Positions 32,902-43,370 of a stretch of 64,000 bases of DNA are shown in pieces; position 1 is the stretch's first letter; each line of letters opens with the position of its first letter. This DNA is from Bombardia bombarda. Taxonomy: Eukaryota; Ascomycota; Sordariomycetes; Sordariales; Lasiosphaeriaceae. Made by a program: the position numbers and the translations under genes. The stretch is from the NCBI GenBank assembly GCA_030512295.1, contig JAULSR010000003.1, positions 2,294,001-2,358,000 on the forward strand. The letters run 5' to 3'. The notes beneath the pieces were generated by a model. It was not told the DNA's origin and did not search any database. It saw only the letters and a program-made list of their open reading frames with translations.

Positions 32902-33835
32902 TCAAGCCGCCTATGTGTGCGTTTGCCGAGAAGAAGCCAGACTAACTTTCGTAATGCTCCACGGGTGGACTGCTAGTGAGTACCTTCCTACCTAGTGTAG
33001 GTAGGTGTTTGGTGGGGTATACAGAATGTACCCGTACTTTAAGTATGTGAGCGCTGAAGTTCTTCTTGCACTGAAATACATGTCAGTGTACTGTCTTCTC
33101 TCGCTTACTTACGTACCAAGGTACTTCAGCTGCCGGGAAACCCAGTGCAACGCTGCCAACTGCCAATGCACGGCCCGGCGGTAGGCCAGGGGAAAAAGCT
33201 GGTCTACTGTGTAGGCGCCTCGACAAAGTCTACAATTCTCCACATTACCTACCAATGATGAAGATCGCGGCCGCCTCGTTGACAAATTTCCAATTATTGT
33301 CTCGCCGAACCATTCCTGTGTCGCTTCGATACCCGTTGCGCTTCCTCTAGGAGCCGATGAGCAGCGGCGTAACATGTCGGCATTATGATTGAATACGACC
33401 TCCAATGCTTGGTGCCAGACTTAATGCCTGGAATGGCGCAGCGACGCGAGCCAAATGGCTTTGGGCAGTATGCTATTCATGTTTTCCCCCCTTCTTCTTT
33501 TGAGCATAAGAAGAACTCTCAAGCTGATTATATCCTATCATATCACAGCCCTTTTCACTTTCCAAGCTAGCCGCTCGCAGGCAATTGACGGTCATTGCTG
33601 GCACGAAACTCGGTTCCGACCCTTCAAGTCTAGGAAATACGCTGCTCGAAACACGCGCCCAAAACGCTCACCGGAGGATAATACGTGCGAAGCAATTACA
33701 TAAGACTATAGACGAGCCCCCAACGGAGCGGCCCTCGCTAAGGCTTTGGCGATACGATTCGGCATTCGCAATCGGAATCCGACCTTGGACGAATTTCACC
33801 TTCTAGAACTGGCCTGCCAGGACACGTCTTCACGC
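32902..33835. other. Divergent spacer between the MYST gene and the PPR-like gene
   Basis: Holds both promoters and possibly the unresolved 5' end of the PPR-like gene; the frame used from 33836 is open back to about 33707. A perfect inverted repeat CCTACCTA-GTG-TAGGTAGG lies at 32987-33005. Confidence 0.5.
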
Positions 33836-36800
33836 ATGCCTATCTTGATGCTTCACATGAGCATTAAACAAGATACCGCCGACTGGGCAAAGCGTCTCAC
33901 AAGGCGATACTTGGCCAGTGAGGGGAAGTGGCAGAAACGCGTACTACGAATGACCACCAGCCTAGGCCACACCGAGGCCGATATAAAGCATTGGCTCAGG
34001 ATCTTGTCCGCCCCAACCCCCGACCTTTCGCTGGATAGGTTCACGCTGAGCGACCGGTGGAAGCCCCTCTTCTTGCTTATGATGCTGGTGGGAAGGGATA
34101 AATTCTTGGAAAATGGCGACAGCTTTGTCGCATTGGTGAACTACCTCAAGAGCAACTTCATCCAACGGCCGGACTTGGGAACGCAGGATATAACCACCTT
34201 ACTGACGAAGCTGGTCGAACAATGCCTCAGGACGTTTCCTTCTGCCATGGTTACCGTCGCACAGCTCGCCGCCTCCTACATCGAGAGTATTGTGGTTGGT
34301 TGTAAGCGGAGCGAGATGCAACGAAACATCGTTTTCAATCATGCCATGCAACTATTTGGCAAGCCCGCCGCTGTCAGGTCTCTACAGAACGCAAAATACA
34401 ACTGGGAAGCCCAACAAGTGCTACTAGAGCTGGCAGCTAAACTTCAGCCGCGGCTGTTGATTGAAAAGCCAAGCTTCCAGTCTGTAAGAGGAGTTATGCT
34501 TGCTCTACCGAAGACCACAGAAGAGAGAAAAAATGCGAAGCGCGCTGCCATTACCTGGCCTCCATACCGGCAAGCATGGGATGGCCTAGACGAGCAGCGC
34601 AGGCCAGAGGACGGTGTCAGCCGAAGTATCAAGGTGGCCAACTTGATGCACGAGGCGGGCTACTCGGACAGTGTCCTTGATGAAATAATGACGGTACTGG
34701 GCGGATCACGTCCCGGCCTACCCCCGACAGTTCAAACGAGATCATTCCCCCCACCTGCCGAGATGGCGCTGAGCCGCCCTGGCCACATGCTCTGGGCTGC
34801 GCGAGTGAAGGCGACTCGAACTGTGCGGGAGGCGTGGAAAGCTTTCGACAGCCCTCCCGAAGAAAATATGAAGCCCGATGCAGAAGTCTACGGCGAGTTG
34901 ATCAAGAAGTTGCTTGCCAAGACTGTAGGAGGTCCTAACGCGCCATACATATCACCAGGCGATACGAGCGACGTCTTCCCGGTATATGATGGTAATCTCA
35001 CCCCCTTTGAGATCGCCAGGCAAACGCCCCCAAGCGTCGTGGAGGTTTACCACGAGATGCTCCAGCAAGGAATCAAGCCAAGCGTTGAATGTCTCGCGGC
35101 GCTGCTGAGGCGCTGCCGATCTGAGGAAGATGGTGCTGCATATCTCAAGAATAGCTCATTCGGGCCATGCAACTCCTCGTTACTTCTTAAGGATCACACA
35201 TTTACGCCTGCTGCTATTTCGGAGCTGAATTCTATCCCGGGCAAGGTCTTCAATGCTTGGATACAGCTCTTATGCAACACGCATACAAGGCAAAATGAAT
35301 CTCTACTCGACGCTCCAGATCTGGTGAACGGCCTATCCCCAATCGAACGGGCTATACGCCTCACCAGTTTGTATCAAGCACGCGACGAAGAACTTGATAG
35401 GACCGACAAGCGACCATGGTATATTATCATGGAGGCCCTAGCAGGACGGAAGGTCATATACAACCATAGGAGCCTACTGCCATCTCACCTATACACATTC
35501 CGGCATTTCTTTAGTATATTCAATCGGGAAGTCGAGGCAAAAGGCGTTGACGGACGTCTTTTCAAGCTGCTATGCCAAGCGTCATTGAAAACCCTCAGAA
35601 TGACCTTTTGGGATTATTCAAAGAGTGCTCCTCTGGTGTCAGGGGCGGGCAAGATTCGGCGGTGGCGAGCGACCAGGTGGTATCTTCAAATGGGCTACAC
35701 GGCAGCCGTTCAGGCCTTCGAGACCGTCATCATGCCGTATCAAGTTACGTGTGAACAGGACAACTCAGTGCCGAGACTGAAGCACGACCTGCCTCCACAT
35801 TACCTTCTCCTGTATATGAACCTGGTTGGCTGCTTCAACGATGCAGAGAGGATGATGCGACTGATGGACTGGATCTTTGACTCTTGGGAGAAGGAAGTCA
35901 TCTGGAAGACGCCAAGTCCTATGGAGCTATTTTTTATCACCCGGACGATACACTGCTTTGCTCATTTGAGTTCAGGGATCTTGGACGCTGGCGAGCTCCA
36001 GCGCTTCCGGGATCGACTGCAGGCAATCAACGCGTTGAAATGCTTGGAGATTGAGTGGCCGTTCCCGGCGCAGATGACTGAGGAAACAGAGCTGGATCTG
36101 CGATTTGCGTATCTGTATGCTGAGCAGATTGCCCTGGAGAAGAATGAGCCCCAGACAGAGCAGGAAGAGAAGGCAATCGAGGTACCGCCACAACTAGCCG
36201 AAACGCCGCAAGAAAACGACCAAAGGTTGCAAGAAGACCAAAGGGTTGTCCCGGAGCAGAAGAAGCAACACATCGGAGACTTACGATTTGCGTATCTGCA
36301 TGCTGAGCAGATTGCCCTGGAGGAGAAGAAGTACCAGGCAGAGCTGGCAAATCTAGTAAAGCAGGCAAAGGAGGCAAGGCGGGCAGAGCGGGCAGAGCAG
36401 GCAGAGCAGGCAAAGCGGGTAGAGCTGGCAGAGCTGGCAAAGGAAGCAGAGCTGGCAAAGGAAGCAGAGCTGGCAAAGGAGGCAGAACTAGCAAAGCAGG
36501 CAGAGCTGGCAGAGCGAAAATGGCGAAAATGGCGAAGAAACCGGGCAAAGCGGAAGCAAGAGCAGGCAAGGCAGCCAGAGCTAGCAAAGCTGGCAGAGGA
36601 GCAGCCAGAGCAGCCAGAGCAGCCAGAGCAGGCAAAGGAAGCAGGGCAGGCAAGGCAGGTAAAGCTAGCACAGCTAGCAAGGTTGGCAGAGGAGCTCGCA
36701 GAGGAGTCAGAGCTCGCAGAGCTGGCAGAGCTGGCAAAGCAGGCACGGCGGGCAATCGAGCTGCCGCTACAGATGGTCAAACCGCAGCAAAATACTAAGC

Positions 36801-37021
36801 AGGTTGCCCTGAAAAAGAAGAAACACCAGGCAGAGCAGGCAAGCGAGCTATCGCCACAGATAGCCAAAGCGCAGCAACATACTAAGCAGGTTGCCCTGGA
36901 AAAGAAGAAGCATCTGGCAGAGCAGGCGATCGAGTCATCGCCACAGATAGCCAAGAAGCGGAAACAAAAATCCAAAAAGTGGTGTAAATGGAATTATCCG
37001 AAATTCCAGGGGAGAGAATAA
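33836..37021 (+). CDS. Large PPR-like, probably mitochondrial protein with Ala/Glu/Leu-rich tail
   Basis: The frame is open from about 33707, but the first in-frame ATG is 33836, giving 1061 residues. Upstream residues (TLDEFHLLELACQDTSSR) look protein-like, so a short 5' exon may be missing. The middle contains helix pairs resembling pentatricopeptide repeats: PDAEVYGELIKKLLAK and PSVVEVYHEMLQQGIKPSVECLAALLRRC. Such proteins usually bind organellar RNA; the mitochondrial location is inferred. From about 36090 the protein becomes a highly charged coiled coil with tandem ELAKEA units. Two copies of (D)LRFAYLYAEQIALE (about 36097 and 36280) and two of QVALxKKKHxAEQA show internal duplication. 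The end is basic (KKRKQKSKKWCKW). Codon use is less C-ending than its neighbours, suggesting lower expression. I cannot name an orthologue. Confidence 0.7.
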   Translation: MPILMLHMSIKQDTADWAKRLTRRYLASEGKWQKRVLRMTTSLGHTEADIKHWLRILSAPTPDLSLDRFTLSDRWKPLFLLMMLVGRDKFLENGDSFVALVNYLKSNFIQRPDLGTQDITTLLTKLVEQCLRTFPSAMVTVAQLAASYIESIVVGCKRSEMQRNIVFNHAMQLFGKPAAVRSLQNAKYNWEAQQVLLELAAKLQPRLLIEKPSFQSVRGVMLALPKTTEERKNAKRAAITWPPYRQAWDGLDEQRRPEDGVSRSIKVANLMHEAGYSDSVLDEIMTVLGGSRPGLPPTVQTRSFPPPAEMALSRPGHMLWAARVKATRTVREAWKAFDSPPEENMKPDAEVYGELIKKLLAKTVGGPNAPYISPGDTSDVFPVYDGNLTPFEIARQTPPSVVEVYHEMLQQGIKPSVECLAALLRRCRSEEDGAAYLKNSSFGPCNSSLLLKDHTFTPAAISELNSIPGKVFNAWIQLLCNTHTRQNESLLDAPDLVNGLSPIERAIRLTSLYQARDEELDRTDKRPWYIIMEALAGRKVIYNHRSLLPSHLYTFRHFFSIFNREVEAKGVDGRLFKLLCQASLKTLRMTFWDYSKSAPLVSGAGKIRRWRATRWYLQMGYTAAVQAFETVIMPYQVTCEQDNSVPRLKHDLPPHYLLLYMNLVGCFNDAERMMRLMDWIFDSWEKEVIWKTPSPMELFFITRTIHCFAHLSSGILDAGELQRFRDRLQAINALKCLEIEWPFPAQMTEETELDLRFAYLYAEQIALEKNEPQTEQEEKAIEVPPQLAETPQENDQRLQEDQRVVPEQKKQHIGDLRFAYLHAEQIALEEKKYQAELANLVKQAKEARRAERAEQAEQAKRVELAELAKEAELAKEAELAKEAELAKQAELAERKWRKWRRNRAKRKQEQARQPELAKLAEEQPEQPEQPEQAKEAGQARQVKLAQLARLAEELAEESELAELAELAKQARRAIELPLQMVKPQQNTKQVALKKKKHQAEQASELSPQIAKAQQHTKQVALEKKKHLAEQAIESSPQIAKKRKQKSKKWCKWNYPKFQGRE
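36352..36765 (+). repeat. Ala-Glu-Leu-Lys-rich tandem coding repeat
   Basis: GAGCTGGCAAAGGAAGCA-type units of 18 bp (ELAKEA) and shorter GCAGAGC/GCAAAGC variants recur across this stretch, including three near-identical copies around 36424-36485 and an E-Q-P run near 36600. Confidence 0.85.
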
Positions 37022-37680
37022 CACACATATATACACATACATATAGACAATATTTAGAGGCGCCATTTGCAGCCAAATATAACAAAGATAATATAATCAT
37101 ATTTCAATTTAACGGTTCTCAAAAGATGACAGCGGGGATGATGGTACACAGGCTACAGCAGCTAAAGCTTCGAAAGAAAGGCCATGAAGGTTCTCACGAT
37201 GCAACAATCGGGGGGTCTGTGTCGGGTAACAGCATTCAAAGTCCAAACAGCACGCAATCGCCTCAATAAATCACACACCGACCCAGCCAGCTGGCTGGGG
37301 CGGGTCCCCCCCCTGCAGCAGACAACGGCAAGCCGATAAGATAGCACTAATTCGTTTGAAGCCAGTAGGGGGCCCGCCCGCATTGGCATTGTTCGACCAC
37401 CGCTATCGGATATGTTCCTCCAGAAATCGAATTGAGTTCAGGTTCCATCCATTGTGTCTGCAGGTAGCTTGCTTGTAATAACAGGGCGCACCTCCTCTGT
37501 TTGTTAATTGACAGGACACCGCCCTCCGCAATCCGCACCCGCAGCAGAAACATAACACGACACAACTCGCAGAACAACATTGTCCTCTTAACACACTCAA
37601 TAGTGGGGGCGGGGCAAGTGAGCAAAGTGTGAGCAAGCAGGAAGGTAGACATATCAACAAAGCAGACAAGCCAGCAAGCA
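37022..37680. other. Intergenic: PPR-like gene 3' flank and carrier promoter
   Basis: No supported gene. The first 80 bases are A/T-rich with CACATATATACACATACATATA, probably the 3' end of the upstream transcript. Confidence 0.55.
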
Positions 37681-38767
37681 ATGGCGGACTCAGCGGCCGA
37701 TATTGAAGCCCATGAGGGGCAAAGTGGTGGAGGATCGCAGGCGGTCAAGGACCTGTTTTCCGGCGCGGCGGGTGGCATTGCGCAGGTCTTGATCGGTGAG
37801 TTAGTTGCATTACTTTCTGAGAGGGAAAAGAGGGAGTGACACACACATCCCACCTCATCTCCCTCCCTCCCTTCCTACACCTAAATATAAACCCAAATAA
37901 ATAAATACTAACACAACCACCACCCCCTCCCCCCCAGGCCAACCCTTCGACATCGTCAAAGTCCGCCTCCAAACCTCCTCCGCCTACCCCTCCGCCGCCG
38001 CCGCCGCCGCCTCTATCTACAAGAACGAGGGCGCCCTCGCCTTCTACAAAGGCACCCTGACGCCGCTCCTCGGCATCGGCGCCTGCGTCTCCATCCAGTT
38101 CGGCGCCTTCCACGCCGCCCGCCGCTTCCTCGAGCAGCGGCGCGCCTCTTCCGACACGTCCTTCACCCCGGGCAGGTCCAGCCTCGGCTACGGCGAGTAC
38201 TACGCCGCCGGCGCCTTCGCCGGCGTCGCCAACAGCGTCATCTCGGGCCCCATCGAGCACGTGCGCATCCGGCTGCAGACGCAGCCGCACGGCGCGGGCC
38301 GCCTCTACGCCGGGCCCTGGGACTGCGTGCGCAAGCTCACGGCCCCCCGGGCGGGCGGCGTGGCGAGGGGCCTGTACCGCGGCGAGGCGGTGACGGTCAT
38401 CCGCGAGGCGCAGGCCTACGGCGTGTGGTTCCTCGCGTTCGAGTGGCTGATGAACGCGGACGCGGCGCGGAACAAGGTGCGGCGCACGGAGGTGCCGAGC
38501 TGGAAGGTGGCGTTTTATGGCGGGCTGGCGGGCGAGGCGCTGTGGCTGGGGAGCTACCCGTTTGATGTGATCAAGAGCAAGATGCAGACGGACGGGTTCG
38601 GCGGGGAGCAGAGGTACAGGACGATGAGGGATTGCTTTAAGCAGACGTGGCGCGCGGAGGGCGCGAGGGGGTTCTGGAAGGGGATCGGGCCGACGCTGTT
38701 GAGGGCTATGCCGGTGAGCGCGGGGACGTTTGCGGTGGTGGAGATGACGATGAGGGCTATTAATTGA
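37681..38767 (+). CDS. Mitochondrial carrier protein, Ymc1/Ymc2 type
   Basis: Inner-membrane solute carrier; the yeast Ymc proteins are linked to glutamate/glycine and amino-acid transport. Two exons, 37681-37795 and 37938-38767, give 314 residues, the standard carrier length. Three tandem repeats of about 100 residues are visible. Their P-x-(D/E)-x-(V/I)-(K/R) signatures are QPFDIVKVRLQT, GPIEHVRIRLQT and YPFDVIKSKMQT. Family phrases shared with Ymc1 are DLFSGAAGGIAQVLIGQPFD, GTLTPLLGIGACVSIQFG and PIEHVRIRLQTQ. The second half of each repeat is also recognisable (AFYKGTLTPL, FWKGIGPTLLRAMP). The intron is preceded by GTGAGT and ends in a C-rich tract. Substrate cannot be read from sequence; carnitine-type carriers are the main alternative. 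Confidence 0.9.
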
Positions 38768-39093
38768 GTGGTGATGGTGGACAATACAATACCCCAGATA
38801 GATGGGTGGTTGGAAATGGGTCGATGAATGCAAGTATAGATGGATGCTGGGAGCTCCAAAAGACGGCAGAGCCCTTTCAACAGGCGATGCTTCAACAACA
38901 GACAGGATCGGGTGAAACGACGGAGAGATGGAATGCATATGTGCCCTCTCCTCAGGGCCGGGGAGTTATTCTTCTTTCTTCTATTATTGTACAGAAAGGC
39001 GAGATGGGATTGTGTTTTTTGTTTGTTCTCGTGAATACGGCCATGATTCTAGGAATGTCCCCTTTCTTTGCCTTAGCTTAGATCGCATGCCCT
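38768..39093. other. Short spacer between converging carrier and RINT1 genes
   Basis: Contains the 3' ends of both transcripts. Nothing else seen. Confidence 0.6.
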
Positions 39094-41618
39094 TTATTCG
39101 GCGTTCTCTACCCTGCTCTGCAATATCTGCCGGGCATCGGCGGGTGTCAGGGAGTCCAGTTCCAGAATTTCAAGAACCTTCTTTGCCTCGGTATTATCAA
39201 TAAAAGCCATGTCTGTGGCCCGCTTGAGCGTCATGGCGCCCTCGTCGGCAGTCTCGGTGGGGAGATTGAGGAGCTGGAGCGCCTCCTTGAGACGACCAAG
39301 CGAGTTGGAGCCGCCCGAGATGTAGCGGTCGACCAGAGACGAGATGACGCGCACGTCGCGCCTGAACTGGGCGGCGCCGGTTGCTGTGAACTTTGAGCTG
39401 ATCAACACATCGCTCCACAGCATGCTGTTCAGCCTCTCGAGCGCCTCGCGCCAGATACGGCGGAAGACTGCGGCGCCGAGAGCGCGTGAGAGAAAGTCTA
39501 GATCCCGTTTGAGAAGCTATTTGGGGTCAGCTGTCTGCTCATCAGCTCTTAGGATATGGGCGAACTCACCCTCAGCGGCTCATCTAGCTCGGATGTAATG
39601 GCCAGTTCAAAATAAGAGTCGTCTGTTTGGATCATTGTCAGTTGCTGAAATCTCCGCAGGTCTAGCGAGGAGAAACTCACCCAAAGACGGGTCATCTGCG
39701 ATGGTGGTCCACTGGGGACGTTGGAGATAGGCTCGGAATGCCTTGCGATGAGTCTCAATGACTGCCTGTGAAATAAACTCTTGTGTTCGTGTCCTTCTTT
39801 GGCTGTATGCCGCGATGGTCTCGTCAAAAACACTACCGTCATCTTCCACTGTGCCTGCACTGGATGAGGTGGCATCCTTCACTTGATCCAGGCTACCAAT
39901 ACTGGCAGCGAGGTCGCCGCTCTGGTCTCTGCCCGCTTTGGCCTTTTCCCTCTCCGTGAGCTGCTCCCAGAACGTTACAAAAAACTGGGGAAAAGTCAGC
40001 AACACGATAAACAGCATAAGGGTAGCAGAGACGGCGCGCTTCTTACCGGTTCGTTGGCCCAGTCATTCAACGTATTGATAATGTGGTCTGCACTCCCAAA
40101 CACTTTACACAAGAGCTCCAGCGCTCCCGTACCCTCCAGGGCCGCCAGCTGCTCCTTGGTGACACCGAATGCCCTGCCAACCGGCGAAGTAATGCTGTGA
40201 TAGGCCTCGAGTCTGTCCTTGAGATCGTTGTGGAATGCGTCCAGAATGGCGATCTGAATATCCAGGAGAAACCGCTTTTTATGCTGAAAGCGCCCGACCC
40301 TTTCATACTGGGTCGTGACGGTCCGCAGCAGATCGGTGACCCGAGTTGCAGCGTACGTGGGCTTGGTCTTTCCCACGCCTGCAAAATCGTAGTCAATGTT
40401 TCTCGCCTCTGCAGGAGTCATGATGACCCTATATCTTTCCAGCGCAAAGTCTCTCTCGGCCTGTAGCCAGGCGTCAAAGTGCGTGTCGAGCACCTCTGAG
40501 GCCAAGCCGCCCCAGCCCATTTCTGGGTCTCCGCCATCGTACAAGAATCCAGATTTGATGTTCTCGTCAAAAGTCATAAGCTGGTTCATCAGACTGCTGA
40601 GAAACGCAGGGTTCCCTACAGCCACCGACATGGTAGAGGCAATCTTCTCCCTCATAACTGGAAGGAGGGATGTGATAAAGGCGCAGATGGGGTCCATGTA
40701 CACCATTGTGTGCGAAACAGCGGTGCTCTTGAACTTTGCAGCGAGGACAGGGCCAAAGTTCTCTCTAAAGAAGCCTTCCCACTTGTCCACCAGGGCCACG
40801 AACCAGGGGAAACAATGGGTGCCAATCGTCTCGGGGTTGCTTGTCGCCCTGTCGCTCATAAAGTGGAAGCGGAACTCCTTGAGAAAGATCTGGGCCATGA
40901 CATCTACGGGAAGAAGAGTGACAACGCCGGGAGAGTAGAGAACCTCGGAGACCTGCAGATCGACGAGCTTCTCGAAGCACTGCAGCCACTCTGCATCCAC
41001 CTCGGAGTCAGGGTCGACGTTAGGCCAGCCGCGCTTGAGCAAGACGTCATCCAGCTCGTCCCACATGGTCTTCTTCATCTCGTCCCAGAGCGTCTCCGCG
41101 ACGGACTCGACGTAGGCAACGAGGTGGGCGGCGGCGGCATCGGCCGGGCCCTGGAGCCCCCTGAGGCGCAGCGACAGCTGCTTCAGCTTGGTGTAGGGCC
41201 CTAGGGCAGCCTTTGGTCTCTGGGGGAGATGGCTGCGGGCCTCGTTGCGCAGGTCCTGGACGTCGCGCAGCATGACCAGGTAGCTGTGGGCGAGGTCGAC
41301 CTTGTGTAGCTGCTTCATAGGCAGCTCCAGGCGGCGGATGGCGTCGTCGGGGGCGTCCGAGGCGGCGACGATCTGGAGGCGGATGTCAATCGACTGCTGC
41401 AGCTTCTGGAACTCGTCGATGCGGGCGACCAGCTCGGCCTGGCGGTCCTCGGCCGAGCGGCGGGCCTCGTCGAGCTCCTTGGAGGCGTCATCGAGCTGGG
41501 ACTGGAGCTGCGAGCGCTGGTACTCGACGCTGCTGAGCAACGTGTCCAGATGCTCAAAGTCGGTCGTCGACTGCAGCTTGTCGTCGATGTAGTCCTCGAC
41601 CCGGATGTCGAGCTCCAT
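39094..41618 (-). CDS. RINT1/Tip20 family vesicle-tethering protein
   Basis: Tip20/RINT1 is part of the Dsl1 (NRZ) complex that tethers Golgi-derived COPI vesicles at the ER. Four exons, 41618-40047, 39984-39681, 39622-39570 and 39516-39094, give 783 residues. An N-terminal coiled coil (DFEHLDTLLSSVEYQRSQLQ) is followed by the helical RINT1_TIP1 region: HCFPWFVALVDKWEGFFREN, MVYMDPICAFITSLLPVMRE, GWGGLASEVLDTHFDAWLQAE and NIDYDFAGVG. The C-terminal helices include WREALERLNSMLWSDVLISS and GAAQFRRDVRVISSLVDRYI, characteristic of the family. An upstream in-frame ATG at 41654 would add 12 residues; I prefer 41618 because it directly precedes ELDIRVEDYIDDKL, which looks like the conserved start. 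Confidence 0.92.
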
Positions 41619-42023
41619 CGTAACTAATCCCAGGGCTGCCTGGTAGGTATACAAACTATGAAGAAGGGCGGGGGAGCTGTTGTGAGGTTGAGGTTTGAAG
41701 CTTCAAACCGGGAGTGAGCTGAGCAAGATGCAATGGATGGAAGTAGCAGGTACCTCGATTAGGTGTCTGCGGGTGTCTGACAGGCACCTTCCCCGCTGTG
41801 CTAGGCCACCGGGCTGGAGCGGAATTAGCGCCAATCTGGCATATTGCATGGGTCGACGACCAACGTCATGTCATCCACCACAGCTCCGGGTCTCCCAGGA
41901 TTAAGGTATCACGGCAAACCTTAAATACATAAAAAGATCAAAAGAAGAAGAGAAAAAAAGAAAAAAAGAAAAAAACGCACGAGTCCAAAAACACGCCCCA
42001 GTGAATTGGTCAATGGCACAAAG
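41619..42023. other. Divergent promoter between the RINT1 and RMND1-like genes
   Basis: The genes point away from each other. An A-rich tract (AAAAAAAGAAAAAAAGAAAAAA-like) lies near 41952-41976, about 50 nt before the plus-strand start codon, and probably belongs to that promoter or leader. Confidence 0.6.
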
Positions 42024-43370
42024 ATGAAGTCTCTTCTGCCCAATCTCAGGCCAGCTGCCACCCGTGCAAGTGGCAGCATCACCCTCAAAGCCCGTAGCTG
42101 CACGCTCCCGTTCTACCCGACTGTATCGTTGCCGGCGGCTCCTTGTCGTCGTTCCCTCTTCACCTCCAGTGTCCGTCTTCAACAACAAGATGGCTCCGAG
42201 TCTAGGTCTCGCACGTCTCCCACCGAGGATACCCGGGATAACGCCACCACCAACAACAAGAAATCGAGCCAGCCCCCGACAGCACATAACAAGCGCAAGC
42301 CGCCGCTAAAGAACTCTCTGCATCGCGTGGCCATCGTCGCCCAGAAAGGCGTGCCTTCCAAGTCACCCGCCGCCGCTGCCGCCCCCTCAGACCAGGAGGA
42401 TGGCAGCTCCGCCATCAGCGCCGTGTGCATGGCCGAGTCGTTCGACATGGACGAGGTGGCCTCCATCCTCGTCACGCACGGCTTCTCGCTCGACCCCGAC
42501 GGGACCGGCTTCGAGGCGACCGAGGTGGTGCACGCGCGCGCCCTCAACCACGGCGACATCTTCGTCTTCCCCTCGGGCACCATCGTGACGTGGGCGCTGC
42601 CGCTCGAGGTGGTCAACACGCTGGCGACGCGCCACCTGCTGCCCGCGGCCGAGTCGCCCTTTGTCGACAGCAAAGAAGTCGAGGACCTCGAGTTCCTCGT
42701 CGACCCCGAGCAGGACCAGAGCCGCGTCAGCGGCGACGTCGTCGTGCTCGGCACCCGCCGCGAGGCCGAGGCCGGCGACCGCCTCGACACCACCCTGGCC
42801 AAGATCGCCTTCTCCTCCGGCCTCGCCCGCAGCACCAAGCTGGCCGTGCTCGAGAGCGCCCTCACCCGCTACCTCGAGAGCACCCGCCACATCCCCGACC
42901 GCCTGTCGCAGGGGCTCAAGGCCCCGCTCTCGCGCGGCCTCATCCTGCAGAAGACGGGCGAGCTGCTCAACCTGCGCAGCCAGCTGAACCACTACAACGA
43001 CCTGACCGACGCGCTGCCCGACCTCTTCTGGGACAGCGAGGAGAAGCTCGAGACGTACTACTCCAAGATCGGCAAGGCCCTCGACGTCGGCGTGCGCATC
43101 AAGACGCTCAACGACAAGATGACGTATGCGCAGGAGGTGGTCAACGTCGCCCAGGACGTGCTGGATATTAGCGAGAAGATGACGAGCGAGAAGCACAGCA
43201 CGAGGCTGGAGTGGATCATTATTATACTGATTGCCATCGAGGTCGTCTTTGAGCTGAGGCGGTTGTATATAGAGAGAGGCGACACGTTCGAGGAGGATGT
43301 GCTCGCCGAGCTGCGCCGGATCAGGGCCGATGTAGATCAACAAAAAGAAAAGGCAGACAAGACTGCTTAG
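42024..43370 (+). CDS. RMND1/Mrx10 family mitochondrial inner-membrane protein (DUF155)
   Basis: Human RMND1 and yeast Mrx10 support mitochondrial translation by anchoring ribosomes at the inner membrane. A single exon starting MKSLLPNLRPAATRASG gives 448 residues. The basic, Ser/Arg-rich N-terminus fits a mitochondrial targeting sequence. The DUF155 core shows VCMAESFDMDEVASILVTHG, RALNHGDIFVFPSGTIVTWAL, DVVVLGTRREAEAGDRLDTT, LAKIAFSSGLARSTKLAVLE and LILQKTGELLNLRSQLNHYN, then LPDLFWDSEEKLETYYSKI. One membrane helix (EWIIIILIAIEVVFELRRL) near the end fits the known topology. Codons are strongly G/C-ending. Cytosolic relatives (Rmd1, Rmd8) lack the targeting sequence, so Mrx10 is the better match. 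Confidence 0.92.
   Translation: MKSLLPNLRPAATRASGSITLKARSCTLPFYPTVSLPAAPCRRSLFTSSVRLQQQDGSESRSRTSPTEDTRDNATTNNKKSSQPPTAHNKRKPPLKNSLHRVAIVAQKGVPSKSPAAAAAPSDQEDGSSAISAVCMAESFDMDEVASILVTHGFSLDPDGTGFEATEVVHARALNHGDIFVFPSGTIVTWALPLEVVNTLATRHLLPAAESPFVDSKEVEDLEFLVDPEQDQSRVSGDVVVLGTRREAEAGDRLDTTLAKIAFSSGLARSTKLAVLESALTRYLESTRHIPDRLSQGLKAPLSRGLILQKTGELLNLRSQLNHYNDLTDALPDLFWDSEEKLETYYSKIGKALDVGVRIKTLNDKMTYAQEVVNVAQDVLDISEKMTSEKHSTRLEWIIIILIAIEVVFELRRLYIERGDTFEEDVLAELRRIRADVDQQKEKADKTA

Noticed and set aside
37745..38938. 397-codon minus-strand open frame over the mitochondrial carrier gene
   Set aside because: Low-complexity Arg/His/Pro/Gly sequence, a mirror of C- and G-rich codons in the carrier gene. 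The carrier has clear family signatures.
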